Positions 52,669 through 61,439 of a DNA stretch of 64,000 nucleotides are shown in pieces. The first letter of the stretch is position 1. Every line of letters starts with the position of its first letter. This stretch comes from FEB-10 sp963710645. GTDB taxonomy: Bacteria > Acidobacteriota > Thermoanaerobaculia > Thermoanaerobaculales > Sulfomarinibacteraceae. Under the pieces are notes generated by a model, which was not told where the DNA came from, made no database searches, and worked only from the letters and a program-made list of their open reading frames with translations. Made by a program: the position numbers and the translations under genes. The stretch covers positions 682,001 to 746,000 of the forward strand of contig CAVQBD010000001.1 of assembly GCA_963710645.1 (NCBI GenBank). The letters are read 5' to 3'.

Positions 52669-53167
52669 TGGTATTCCTCCAGGGTCGCGGGGGTGTGCGA
52701 CCCGACCGCTGCCGGGTGAAGCTGAACCGGCGCGGTACGGGCGTATGGTAGCACCCCCGCCCGCCCACCCAATTTGAAATTCGAAATTCGAAATTGGAAT
52801 CCCCCACCCGCCCGGTGTGGAGAGTGTGGAAATGGTCACCCCGCGCCCCGTTCCCTTCTCCCTAGCCCGAGCCCGGTACGGTTACCGAACGAAGAACCAA
52901 GCACGAAGAACGAAGAACGAAACCACCCGCCCACCCGGAGAGAGGTGGGCGCGATAGGCGGGCGTGCCACTCCGGGCATCTTCACGTTGCAGGTTACACG
53001 TTGAACGTTCCCGCCCTTCCTCCCGGATCGTGAGAGTGCGCGATGGGCGGGCGTGCCGTCTTTGACAATGTTGGGGCCATTCAGCTGAGTCACCCGGCCT
53101 CAGAAGTCCTAACATTGTCAAAGGGGGCAACCTCGGGGCGCGCATCTGGGAGATGGGCGCGTCGAAG
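52669..53167. repeat. Repeat-rich region between cDPGS and redoxin genes
   Basis: A C-rich tract with four C-runs is at 52754-52770. AATTCGA-type heptamers follow at 52771-52798, then CCCCCACCCGCCCGG; GAACGAA-type at 52887-52921; CACGTTG/AACGTTC at 52983-53010. The hairpin has left arm CTTTGACAATGTT at 53060-53072 and right arm AACATTGTCAAAG at 53111-53123, between GGCGTGCCGT and GGGGGCAACCTCGGGG. GGGAGATGGGCGC closes the module just before the redoxin stop. Confidence 0.88.
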
Positions 53168-53755
53168 TCAGTGCATCGATGCGTCCATTTCCCAACCATA
53201 CCTGTGGGACGTCTGCTCCCGCCCCCCCAAAACGATGGTGTCCGCCTGCTCGACGGCGGTTTTGATCGCATCGGCAATGCCCTGCGCCTGCCGCGCGTCT
53301 GGCTGTTGGCCGTGGGCATGGAAAAGCAGGGCGCCTGAGGCGTCGAAGACCAAGATGTTGGTCGCCTTGGATTCAAAGCCGTATGTCTTGGCCCACTGCC
53401 CCTTCCAGTCGAGCAGCGTCCACTGCAACTCGTCCTGGGGAAACTTCTTACGCACCTTCTTCCTTGCGACCGACGGCACCGACTTGAGGTTGGCCACCGC
53501 CACATAGCGAACGCTCAAGAGATTCAAGGTCGGGTCCAATGCCTGAATCATGGCCCGGCCCCACTCCACGGTGCCCTTGGACCCGCCCCGGTCGCTGGCG
53601 GTGACCACCATGACCTGGCCGCGGTACTCCTCGTCGGTGTGAATCTGACCGAACTGGTCCTCCATTTCAAAGGACATGAGACGTGATTCCTGGGACCATA
53701 CCGCCGCAGTGCACGCGAGGACCAGGGCGGGCAGAATGAAGGAGCGACATTTCAT
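53168..53755 (-). CDS. Secreted redoxin-fold protein without cysteines
   Basis: 195 residues with a signal peptide (ILPALVLACTAAVWS). The mature part has a thioredoxin/AhpC-like pattern: MEDQFGQIHTDEEYRGQVMV, VVTASDRGGSKGTVEW, LQWTLLDWKGQWAKTYGF and ILVFDASGALLFHAHG. The peroxidatic Cys position is occupied by non-Cys residues and no cysteine is left after the signal peptide, so redox catalysis is unlikely. Resembles YtfJ-type proteins. The last codons lie in repeat-derived sequence. Confidence 0.7.
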   Translation of the reverse strand: MKCRSFILPALVLACTAAVWSQESRLMSFEMEDQFGQIHTDEEYRGQVMVVTASDRGGSKGTVEWGRAMIQALDPTLNLLSVRYVAVANLKSVPSVARKKVRKKFPQDELQWTLLDWKGQWAKTYGFESKATNILVFDASGALLFHAHGQQPDARQAQGIADAIKTAVEQADTIVLGGREQTSHRYGWEMDASMH

Positions 53756-54333
53756 ATCCGAGTTTTAACACGGACGGGGAAGAGAATTCGAAATGCGAAA
53801 TGCGAGATTCGAAATTCGAGATGCGAATCCCCCACCCTCCCGCGTCCGAGTCCGAGCCCGTGCCCGAATTCAGAGTTCAGAGTTTTGCCCCACCCACCCG
53901 GGGAATGGGTTGTGGGTTGTAGGTTGTAGGTTGTAGGTTGTGGGGTCCCGGTCGGTGGCGAGATACTCGGGCGCCAAGGTTCGTGCTATTTGGTGCAGCG
54001 GAACCCGTCCTGGATTTCTCCCAGGCGCGTCCAGATTTGATGTGACTCGGGCTGCGGTGAAAGGGCGAACAACACCGCCTTGTGGTGCGATGAAGGACAG
54101 TGTCTTACGACTCCCCTGAGCATGAGGTTCGCGGCGTCGCGGGTGACAAAGGCGTCGAAGGTCTGCACGAAGCCAACGTAGATCTCGGGTTCATTTGAAA
54201 CTCCCGGCCAAGTCTACTCAGTCTGTCGTCCCGAGTCCCGAGTCCCGAATCCCGAGTCCCGAGTCCCGAATCCCGAGTCCCGAATCCCGAGTCCCGAGCC
54301 CCGACCTTCGACTCCCCGGGGCGGGAGGGGGAG
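53756..54333. repeat. Heptamer-dense intergenic region
   Basis: AATTCG/AAATGCG units at 53784-53825 then CCCCCACCCTCCC; TCAGAGT-type at 53842-53890; GGTTGTA five times at 53908-53942; and 11 units of GTCCCGA/ATCCCGA at 54228-54304, the second longest array in the window. A 60-residue minus-strand frame at 53986-54168 (start GTG) may be a remnant; it cannot be assigned. Confidence 0.88.
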
Positions 54334-55866
54334 CTACTCCCACTCGATCGTGCCCGGCGGCTTCGAGGTCACATCGAACACCACCCGGTTGATGCCTGAG
54401 ATCTCGTTCACAACCCTGCGCGAGATGTGGTCGAGCACCTCCGGCGGGAAGCGGTACCAATCCGCGGTCATGAAGTCGTCGGTGGTCACGGCGCGGATGG
54501 CCAACACCTCATCGTAGGTCCGTTGATCGCCCATGACTCCCACCGAGCGCACGGGCAACAGGACGCACAACGCCTGGGAAATGTCGTCATACAGACCGGC
54601 CCGGCGGATTTCGTCGATCACGATGGCGTCGGCTTCCTGAAGCGTGGTGACCCGTTCGGCCGACACCGGCCCCAGAATCCGAACCGCCAGGCCCGGTCCG
54701 GGGAAGGGGTGCCGCCAGAGCAGCTCGTGGGGCAGGCCCATTTCTTCCCCAAGGCGCCGGACCTCGTCCTTGAAGAGATCCCGCAGGGGTTCCACCAGAT
54801 CCAGGCCGAGTCGTTCCGGCAGACCGCCCACGTTGTGGTGGGTCTTGATCACCGCTGCCGTGCCCCGCACACCGGACGATTCGATGACGTCGGGGTAGAG
54901 GGTCCCTTGGGCAAGATGGCGGGCGTCCGGGAATCGTCGGGCCTCTGTTTCAAAAATTTCCACGAACTCGCGACCGATGATTTTCCGTTTGGTTTCGGGA
55001 TCGGCAACGCCGTCAAGCGCAGACAGGAATTGTTGGGCGGCATCCACGTGATCGAGGTCGATGCCGAACTGACGAAACCGAGCGATCACCTTTGCACCCT
55101 CGTCTTTGCGCAGCAACCCGGTGTCGACGAAGATGGGCACCAACCGATCCCCGATTGCTTCCCGCAGCAGCACTGCGGTCACGGTGGAATCGACCCCTCC
55201 GGAGACGCCACAGATCACCCGGCCCGTTTCCAGCGTGTTCTTCAGAGCCTCGATTGTCTCCCGGTGGATGACCGCGGAATTCCAGTCACGGCGCGCCCCA
55301 GCGATTTCGATGAAGTGCTCGAGGATCGCCTGCCCGTGGTCGGTGTGACGGACCTCGGGGTGGAACTGAAGGCCGACGAATCCGCGGGCGGGATCAGCGA
55401 TTACCGCTGCCGGAGTGTTGTCGGTGCGGGCCAGCACCTGGAAGCCCCGGGGGAGCTCGGCCACCGAGTCGCCATGGCTCATCCACACCCGCTGACGAGA
55501 AGGGGTGCCGCCAAAGATCGGTTTGGGCTCCACCACCTCGAGTTCGGCGAGTCCGTATTCGCGGAGATTCGAGGATTTCACCGCGCCGCCGAGTTGGTGC
55601 GCCATGAGGTGCATGCCGTAGCAAATTCCCAAGACCGGCACGCCGAGTTCGAAGACCCCGGCCGCCGGTTGCAGTGCGCCCTCTTCAAAGACGCTGGCAG
55701 GCCCGCCCGATAGCACAACGGCGATGGGGCCGAGTTCGGCGATGCGCGCGAATTCGAGGTCGCCCCTTTCCACGACGGTCTTGACTCCCATTTCTCGGAG
55801 TCGGCGGGCGATCAACTGGGTGTATTGTGAACCGAAGTCGAGAATCAGAATGATCTCGTGTTGCAT
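54334..55866 (-). CDS. guaA: GMP synthase (glutamine-hydrolysing)
   Basis: 510 residues. Class I glutamine amidotransferase domain (about 1-190) with the catalytic Cys in VPVLGICYGMHLMA and its His/Glu in GLQFHPEVRHTD; ATP-pyrophosphatase domain with VICGVSGGVDSTV; and the dimerisation domain ending in VVFDVTSKPPGTIEWE. Converts XMP to GMP. The ATG at 55866 follows GGAGGG at about 8 bases and gives the standard N-terminus. Divergent from the nuo operon. Confidence 0.96.
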   Translation of the reverse strand: MQHEIILILDFGSQYTQLIARRLREMGVKTVVERGDLEFARIAELGPIAVVLSGGPASVFEEGALQPAAGVFELGVPVLGICYGMHLMAHQLGGAVKSSNLREYGLAELEVVEPKPIFGGTPSRQRVWMSHGDSVAELPRGFQVLARTDNTPAAVIADPARGFVGLQFHPEVRHTDHGQAILEHFIEIAGARRDWNSAVIHRETIEALKNTLETGRVICGVSGGVDSTVTAVLLREAIGDRLVPIFVDTGLLRKDEGAKVIARFRQFGIDLDHVDAAQQFLSALDGVADPETKRKIIGREFVEIFETEARRFPDARHLAQGTLYPDVIESSGVRGTAAVIKTHHNVGGLPERLGLDLVEPLRDLFKDEVRRLGEEMGLPHELLWRHPFPGPGLAVRILGPVSAERVTTLQEADAIVIDEIRRAGLYDDISQALCVLLPVRSVGVMGDQRTYDEVLAIRAVTTDDFMTADWYRFPPEVLDHISRRVVNEISGINRVVFDVTSKPPGTIEWE

Positions 55867-55942
55867 CTGAACACCCTCCGTAACGCGGCGGAGCATAGCA
55901 GAGGTCAACCACGATATGGACTCGAAGACGAGGTCTTTCCGG

Positions 55943-55971
55943 TTGACGGAGCCATGCCACGTCGCTAGGAT
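55943..55971 (+). promoter_or_regulatory. Promoter for the nuo operon
   Basis: TTGACG at 55943-55948, a 17-base spacer and TAGGAT at 55966-55971, both 5 of 6 to consensus. The predicted leader of about 50 bases contains a 7-bp stem-loop and the nuoA ribosome-binding site GGAAGGG. Confidence 0.65.
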
Positions 55972-55986
55972 GCGCTTTGTGAAAAC

Positions 55987-56004
55987 AGCCACGAGGCCGT
56001 GGCT
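55987..56004 (+). promoter_or_regulatory. Stem-loop in the nuo leader
   Basis: AGCCACG, loop AGGC, CGTGGCT: a perfect 7-bp stem with a 4-base loop, about 15 bases after the expected transcription start and 23 bases before the ATG. Not followed by a T-run, so it is not a terminator. Confidence 0.55.
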
Positions 56005-56027
56005 TAGTGCGTCTCCTGGAAGGGTGT

Positions 56028-56432
56028 ATGGCCGAACAGTTTCTACCAATCGTCATCACGCTGGCAGCGGCGGCCTTTGTGGCCATCGCCATCCTGACGC
56101 TTGCAGCGTTGGTCAGTCAGCGGTCGCGTCACCACGCGGTGGCCAAACGGGAGATCTACGAGTCGGGCGTGCCCATTCTCGATGCCGCTCAAAAACGGAT
56201 ATCGGTGAAGTTCTACCTGGTCGCCCTTGTCTTTGTGGTGCTCGACGTTGAGGTCGCGTTCCTCTACCCGTGGGCCGTGACCTACCGTGAACTGCTCGCC
56301 GAGTACTCCATCGTCATTCTGTGGGACATGCTCGCATTCATGGCCTTGCTCGCCATGGCGTACGCCTGGCTTTGGAAGACCGGGGTCTTTGATTGGGGTC
56401 GCACGGGCAAAACAGTGGGACGGGAGCGGTGA
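56028..56432 (+). CDS. nuoA: NADH-quinone oxidoreductase subunit A
   Basis: 134 residues, three membrane spans (about 6-30, 65-85, 95-115) with the loop containing KREIYESGVPILDAAQKRIS, then KFYLVALVFVVLDVEVAFLY. Small membrane subunit near the quinone site of complex I. First gene of the operon; overlaps nuoE by 1 base, where nuoB would normally follow. Confidence 0.93.
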   Translation: MAEQFLPIVITLAAAAFVAIAILTLAALVSQRSRHHAVAKREIYESGVPILDAAQKRISVKFYLVALVFVVLDVEVAFLYPWAVTYRELLAEYSIVILWDMLAFMALLAMAYAWLWKTGVFDWGRTGKTVGRER

Positions 56433-56956
56433 TGGCGGAATTGACCACCCTTCCGTTGCAGGTGGCGCCTCCGGACCAGGTCGCCGAGGTGAGTTTCGAT
56501 AGTGAGATGGAAACCGCCATAGCCGACATACTCACCCGGTACCCCAACACCCAGGCGGCCCTCCTGCCCGTTCTCTGGCTGTGCCAGGAGCGATGGGGAT
56601 GGATCTCTCCCGGCATCACGCGGGCCATCGGTGAACGGCTCCATCTCTCGCCCGCCTTCATCGAGGGCGTGACCAGCTTCTACACCATGTATCAACGCAC
56701 TCCGCCGGGCCGATACCTGCTCCAGGTGTGCACCACATTGTCGTGTCAGCTGTGCGGCACCAGTCCTTTGGTGGATCACCTCAAGGCCAAGCTGGGGATC
56801 GATTTTGGAGAAACCACGAGTGACGGCCGGTTCACCCTGGTGGACGTCCAGTGTCTCGGCGCCTGCGGAGAGGCTCCCGTCATCCAGATTAACAACGACT
56901 ACTACACCGAACTCACGGTCGAGACGCTCGACGAGCTGCTCGATCGTTTGAAGTAG
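56432..56956 (+). CDS. nuoE: NADH-quinone oxidoreductase subunit E
   Basis: 174 residues of the 24-kDa thioredoxin-like subunit. The four 2Fe-2S cysteines are in CTTLSCQLCG and QCLGACGEAPVIQIN. LPVLWLCQERWGWISP and VTSFYTMYQRTPPGRY are typical. The ATG overlaps the nuoA stop, showing direct coupling of A to E without B, C, D. Confidence 0.94.
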   Translation: MAELTTLPLQVAPPDQVAEVSFDSEMETAIADILTRYPNTQAALLPVLWLCQERWGWISPGITRAIGERLHLSPAFIEGVTSFYTMYQRTPPGRYLLQVCTTLSCQLCGTSPLVDHLKAKLGIDFGETTSDGRFTLVDVQCLGACGEAPVIQINNDYYTELTVETLDELLDRLK

Positions 56957-56971
56957 GGCTCGGGGGACCCC

Positions 56972-58285
56972 ATGGAAGCCATTCTGCTGCGGGCCCGGGG
57001 CACGGAGAACTCGCGGTCCATCGCCGCCTATGAGAAGGCCGGTGGTTACAAGGCCCTGGCCAAAGTCCTGACCATGGAGCGCGCCGAGGTCATCGAAGAG
57101 GTCAAGGCCTCCGGTCTGCGCGGCCGCGGCGGCGCGGGATTCCCCACCGGCGTCAAGTGGGGATTCGTACCGAAGGATTCGGTCAAAACCAAGTACCTGA
57201 TTTGCAACGCCGACGAATCGGAGCCCGGGACCTTCAAGGATCGTGAGATCATCCACGTCGATCCCCACATGATGATCGAAGGCATCGTCATATCGGCTTA
57301 TGCCATCGGGGCCAATGTGGCCTACATCTATATCCGAGGAGAGTTCCACAGCGAAGGATTGATGGTGCAACAGGCCATCGACGAAGCCACCGAAAAAGGC
57401 TATGTGGGATCGAACGTCCTCGACAGCGGCTATGACATCGAAATTCACGTACACCGCGGCGCCGGCGCCTACATCTGTGGCGAAGAAACCGCGCTCATCG
57501 AGTCCATTGAGGGCAAGCGGGGCCAACCGAGATTGAAGCCGCCGTTCCCGGCGGTTGTGGGTGTTTTCGGCTGCCCCACGGTGGTCAATAACGTGGAGAC
57601 CCTGGCCTGCGTGCCCCACATCATCGAGCGGGGCGCCGCCTGGTACGCCGCCATCGGCACCGAACGCAGCACTGGTCCCAAGTTGTTCTCGGTGTCCGGC
57701 CACGTCAACAAGCCGGGCGTCTACGAGGTCCCAATGGGGATCACCTTCCGCGAAATCATCGACGAATATTGCGGCGGCATGCGCGATGGCAAAGCACTCA
57801 AGGGGTTCATTCCCGGGGGCTCGTCCTGCCCGGTTCTGCCCGCCGACCGGGTGGACATCGGCAGCGATTTCGAGTCGGTGGCTGCAGCCGGCTCCATGCT
57901 CGGTTCCGGTGGACTCATCGTGATGGATGAGACGGTGGACATGGTCTGGGTGCTGGAAAACCTGCTCACGTTCTATGCCCACGAAAGCTGCGGCCAATGC
58001 ACGCCGTGCCGTGAGGGCTCGGATTGGGCGCTGGATGTGGTGCGCAGAATCCGACGCGGATACGGCCGGCCGGAGGACATCGAGACCCTGCAGCGGATTT
58101 CCCGGTACGCCAGCCAGGGCATGACCATCTGTCCTTTGGGCGACGCCTTCTGTGCCCCGATTCAGAGCTATCTGGAGCACTTCGGTCACGAATTCACCGC
58201 TGCCATCGAGGCCGCAAAACAAATGCCGCCCAAGAAGAACCCCGTGCTGCCGGTCCGGTCGGGCCGCGGCCGTTATGGGCTCTAG
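56972..58285 (+). CDS. nuoF: NADH-quinone oxidoreductase subunit F
   Basis: 437 residues, NADH- and FMN-binding subunit. Motifs: LRGRGGAGFPTGVKW (NADH), NADESEPGTFKDRE (FMN), GAYICGEETALIESIEGKRG, and the 4Fe-4S ligands in ESCGQCTPCREG with the later Cys in TICPLGDA. Standard length. Accepts hydride from NADH and passes electrons to NuoG. Confidence 0.96.
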   Translation: MEAILLRARGTENSRSIAAYEKAGGYKALAKVLTMERAEVIEEVKASGLRGRGGAGFPTGVKWGFVPKDSVKTKYLICNADESEPGTFKDREIIHVDPHMMIEGIVISAYAIGANVAYIYIRGEFHSEGLMVQQAIDEATEKGYVGSNVLDSGYDIEIHVHRGAGAYICGEETALIESIEGKRGQPRLKPPFPAVVGVFGCPTVVNNVETLACVPHIIERGAAWYAAIGTERSTGPKLFSVSGHVNKPGVYEVPMGITFREIIDEYCGGMRDGKALKGFIPGGSSCPVLPADRVDIGSDFESVAAAGSMLGSGGLIVMDETVDMVWVLENLLTFYAHESCGQCTPCREGSDWALDVVRRIRRGYGRPEDIETLQRISRYASQGMTICPLGDAFCAPIQSYLEHFGHEFTAAIEAAKQMPPKKNPVLPVRSGRGRYGL

Positions 58286-58293
58286 GAGCTGAG

Positions 58294-59883
58294 ATGTTGA
58301 CCCTGACGATCGACGGCAACGAGGCGCAGGTGCCCGAAGGCACTAATCTCGTGGACGCCGCCGCCACTGTGGGGATCGAGATTCCCACCTACTGCTACCA
58401 TCCCGGGTTGAGCGTTGTGGGCCAGTGCCGCATCTGCTTCGTGGAGGTGGAGGGCATGCCCAGGCTGGTGACCGCGTGTTCGACGCCGGCTCAGCAGGAT
58501 ATGGTGGTGTTCACCGAGTCCGAAAAGGTCCGGGAGGCACGCGCCGCGGTGATGGAATTCCTGTTGGAGAACCACCCGCTCGACTGCCCGGTCTGCGACC
58601 AGGCCGGCGAGTGTTTTCTTCAGGACTACTCCGTGGATCACGGTCTCGATACAACCCACATGGTGGATGGGCGCCGGACCTACCCCGGGTACGAGCGCCG
58701 TCCCATCGGTCCGCGCGTGGTGCAGAACCAGAACCGTTGCATCCACTGCACCCGTTGCATCCGATTCACCGAGGAGATCTCCGAGACCTCGGACCTGACC
58801 ATGAAATCCAGGGGCAACCACTCCTACATCGACACCTACGACGGCGAGCCGTTGGACAATCCGTGGTCTGCGTGCGTCGCCGATGTCTGCCCGGTCGGCG
58901 CGCTGACCGTCAAGGATTTTCGCTTCCGTGCGCGTGTCTGGCATCTGGAGGAGACGACCTCCATTTGTCCCGGGTGCAGCATCGGCTGCAACGTGACCGT
59001 CGGTCATCTGAAACGGGAGGTCCACCGCTTCATTCCTCGCCACAACCACGAGGTCAACGGCTGGTGGATGTGCGACTACGGCCGCTCGCTGGCCGACGGG
59101 CTCAACGAACGCCAGATCGATATGCCTCTGAGCCGCACCGCTGACGGCGAGCGTCCGCTGCCCTGGCGAGATGCGCTGGAACGGCTGCTGGAGCTGCTTC
59201 GAAGCGAGCCGGCTGCCCGGGTCGTTGCCTCGGCGAATCTGAGCAACGAGGCGTTGTTCCTCGTCAAGAGGCTGCTGGTGGACGAGCTCGGCCTCGATGT
59301 GGTGGTTCCGAACGACGCGGGCGAGAAACGCAAGATCAAGAACGGTCAGCGGCAGTGGATCAACAGCGTGGATGCGCACCCGAACAGCACCGGGGCCGAA
59401 ATCCTGGGTCTGACCAGGGTGGACGAGACCGGTCTTGGCCGGTTCCTCGCGTTGGCGGAAGGGCCCGTCGTGATCCTCGACGCCACCGCCCACCCCTGGC
59501 TCGATTCGGACGAGGCCGCCTCGGTGGCCGGCGGAAAGCCGCTGGTGGTCTTCGCCAGGTCGGAATCGGCCCTGACCCGAATCGCGGAACTGGCGCTTCC
59601 CCTAGCGTCTTGGGTCGAAACCGAGGGAACCTACACGTCCTCCACCGGCAGGGTCCAGTTGGCGCGGCGTGCGTTCGCCCCGGCCGGCCAGGCGCTGCCC
59701 GCCTGGGAAATCCTCCACCGACTGTCGTTGTTGCTCGGCGCCGCCGTGGTGACGAAGGGCACGGCCGAGGTGCTCTACGACGCCCTGTCGGCCCAATTCG
59801 AGGCCTTCCAGGAGACCACCTTCCGACGCCTCGAGGGCGAGCCCGGTTTGGAGCTGAGGCCGGAGGTGCCCGATGTGGGCTGA
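58294..59883 (+). CDS. nuoG: NADH-quinone oxidoreductase subunit G, short form
   Basis: 529 residues. 2Fe-2S ferredoxin domain with Cys34, Cys45, Cys48 and Cys62; His/Cys 4Fe-4S site in HPLDCPVCDQAGEC; another 4Fe-4S site in CIHCTRCIRF and CVADVCPVGALTV; and a further CPGCSIGCNV. The molybdopterin-like domain that follows is short, so the protein is smaller than the common 700-900 residue form. GGAG precedes the ATG; a longer upstream frame is rejected. Overlaps nuoH by 11 bases. Confidence 0.94.
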   Translation: MLTLTIDGNEAQVPEGTNLVDAAATVGIEIPTYCYHPGLSVVGQCRICFVEVEGMPRLVTACSTPAQQDMVVFTESEKVREARAAVMEFLLENHPLDCPVCDQAGECFLQDYSVDHGLDTTHMVDGRRTYPGYERRPIGPRVVQNQNRCIHCTRCIRFTEEISETSDLTMKSRGNHSYIDTYDGEPLDNPWSACVADVCPVGALTVKDFRFRARVWHLEETTSICPGCSIGCNVTVGHLKREVHRFIPRHNHEVNGWWMCDYGRSLADGLNERQIDMPLSRTADGERPLPWRDALERLLELLRSEPAARVVASANLSNEALFLVKRLLVDELGLDVVVPNDAGEKRKIKNGQRQWINSVDAHPNSTGAEILGLTRVDETGLGRFLALAEGPVVILDATAHPWLDSDEAASVAGGKPLVVFARSESALTRIAELALPLASWVETEGTYTSSTGRVQLARRAFAPAGQALPAWEILHRLSLLLGAAVVTKGTAEVLYDALSAQFEAFQETTFRRLEGEPGLELRPEVPDVG

Positions 59884-60925
59884 GCTCATCGTCATCGGAG
59901 TCAAGCTCGCGGTGGTGATGTTGGCCCTGCTGACCAGCATCCCGATCATGGTCTGGGTGGAACGGCGGGCGTCGGCTCTGATGCAGGACCGACTCGGACC
60001 GAACAGAGTGGGTCCTTTTGGTCTCCTCCAACCGGTTGTGGATGCCGTCAAGCTGATCACCAAGGAAAACCTGATCCAGCAGGATGTGAATCGATTCCTC
60101 TTCCTGCTGGCGCCCATCGTGGCGCTGACGGTGGCCTTGTCCACCGCCATCGCCATTCCTTTCGGCGAAGGCTCGAATTTGGAGATTTTCGGCCAGTCGG
60201 TCCGCGGGTTCATCGTTGCCCCGGACCTCAATATCGGCATTCTCTATGTCTTCGCCATCGCATCCCTGGGCGTCTACGCCACGGTGTTGGCGGGATGGGC
60301 TTCCAACAACAAATACTCCCTCTATGGCGGCATCCGCGCCTCGGCGCAGACCATCTCCTACGAGTTGGCCATGACCATCTCGGTGGTTGGTGTCCTGATG
60401 GCGGCGGGTTCGTTGAGCCTGCACACGGTCGTCGAGTCGCAGCAGGGGACCTGGCTCGGTGTCCTGCCCCGATGGAATATCTGCACCCAGCTCCTCGGTG
60501 CCATCACCTTCATGGTGGCCGCGTTTGCCGAAACCAACCGGGTGCCCTTCGACCTCCCCGAGGCAGAGGCCGAGCTGGTTTCGGGCTATCTCACCGAGTA
60601 TTCATCCATGAAGTACGCGGCATTCTTCATGGGAGAGTACGTCCACATGGCGGTGGCCTCGGCTCTGATGACGGTTCTGTTTTTTGGCGGGTGGACTCTG
60701 CCCTGGATCGAACTGCCTTTCACGGGCTGGTTGGGCGGGCTGGTGTCCATCGGCATCTTCCTGGCCAAAGTCGCCTTCTTCCAGTTTTTTTTCGTCTGGG
60801 TCAGGTGGACCCTCCCCCGTTTCCGGTTCGACCAGTTGATGGCGCTGGGCTGGAAGGTGATGGTGCCCCTGTCCGTCCTCAACTTCCTCTGGGTGGGGAT
60901 CGCCATGGCCCTGGGAATCTTGTAG
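59873..60925 (+). CDS. nuoH: NADH-quinone oxidoreductase subunit H
   Basis: 350 residues with about eight membrane spans. Conserved sequences PIMVWVERRASALMQDRLGP, NRVGPFGLLQPVVDAVKLI, GIRASAQTISYELAM and ETNRVPFDLPEAEAELVSGY form the quinone-binding and proton-coupling core. nuoI, usually next, is missing; nuoJ follows after 7 bases. Confidence 0.96.
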   Translation: MWAELIVIGVKLAVVMLALLTSIPIMVWVERRASALMQDRLGPNRVGPFGLLQPVVDAVKLITKENLIQQDVNRFLFLLAPIVALTVALSTAIAIPFGEGSNLEIFGQSVRGFIVAPDLNIGILYVFAIASLGVYATVLAGWASNNKYSLYGGIRASAQTISYELAMTISVVGVLMAAGSLSLHTVVESQQGTWLGVLPRWNICTQLLGAITFMVAAFAETNRVPFDLPEAEAELVSGYLTEYSSMKYAAFFMGEYVHMAVASALMTVLFFGGWTLPWIELPFTGWLGGLVSIGIFLAKVAFFQFFFVWVRWTLPRFRFDQLMALGWKVMVPLSVLNFLWVGIAMALGIL

Positions 60926-60932
60926 GGAGCGG

Positions 60933-61439
60933 ATGATGGTCACCTACGCGTTTATCTTCGCCGCCGCCATCGCAGTGATCTTCGCCTTTGTCACCATCGC
61001 TCACCGGAGTCCTGTGATCAACGTGCTGTCTCTGGTCGTCCTCTTCTTTGCCATGGCGGCCATCTTCGCCATGTTGGGCATGGATTTCCTCGCGGCGATT
61101 CAGATCATCGTCTACTCCGGTGCGATTCTCGTCCTCTTCCTCTTCGTGATCATGCTGTTGAACATCCAGTCGGTGGAGCGTCTCGGCAGTGGGCGTCGCT
61201 TCCAGGCGGTGCTCGGCACCGTGGTGGCCTTCGCCATCGGCGTCGCGATCCTGACCGCCGTCTGCATGCTGATGCCTGAAACCGGGGCGGTGCTCGCCGG
61301 AGCAGAGGGTCGCGGCACCGTGGTGCCCATCGGCCGCGCGCTGCTGACCACCCACCTCTTCGCCTTCGAGTTCATCACCCTGGTGCTGGTGGCGGCGATC
61401 GTGGGTGCGGTCTATCTGGCGCGGAAGGAGCCGCAATGA
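60933..61439 (+). CDS. nuoJ: NADH-quinone oxidoreductase subunit J
   Basis: 168 residues, five hydrophobic spans, with MDFLAAIQIIVYSGAILVLF and LFVIMLLNIQ typical of NuoJ. The second methionine codon at 60936 could also be the start. Overlaps nuoK by 4 bases. Confidence 0.93.
   Translation: MMVTYAFIFAAAIAVIFAFVTIAHRSPVINVLSLVVLFFAMAAIFAMLGMDFLAAIQIIVYSGAILVLFLFVIMLLNIQSVERLGSGRRFQAVLGTVVAFAIGVAILTAVCMLMPETGAVLAGAEGRGTVVPIGRALLTTHLFAFEFITLVLVAAIVGAVYLARKEPQ

Noticed and set aside
53986..54168. 60-codon minus-strand frame between the redoxin gene and guaA
   Set aside because: Too short and without a recognised family or ribosome-binding site; it may be a remnant and is mentioned only in the gap description.
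56282..58222. 646-codon minus-strand frame
   Set aside because: It is antisense to nuoA, nuoE and nuoF, all with complete family motifs.
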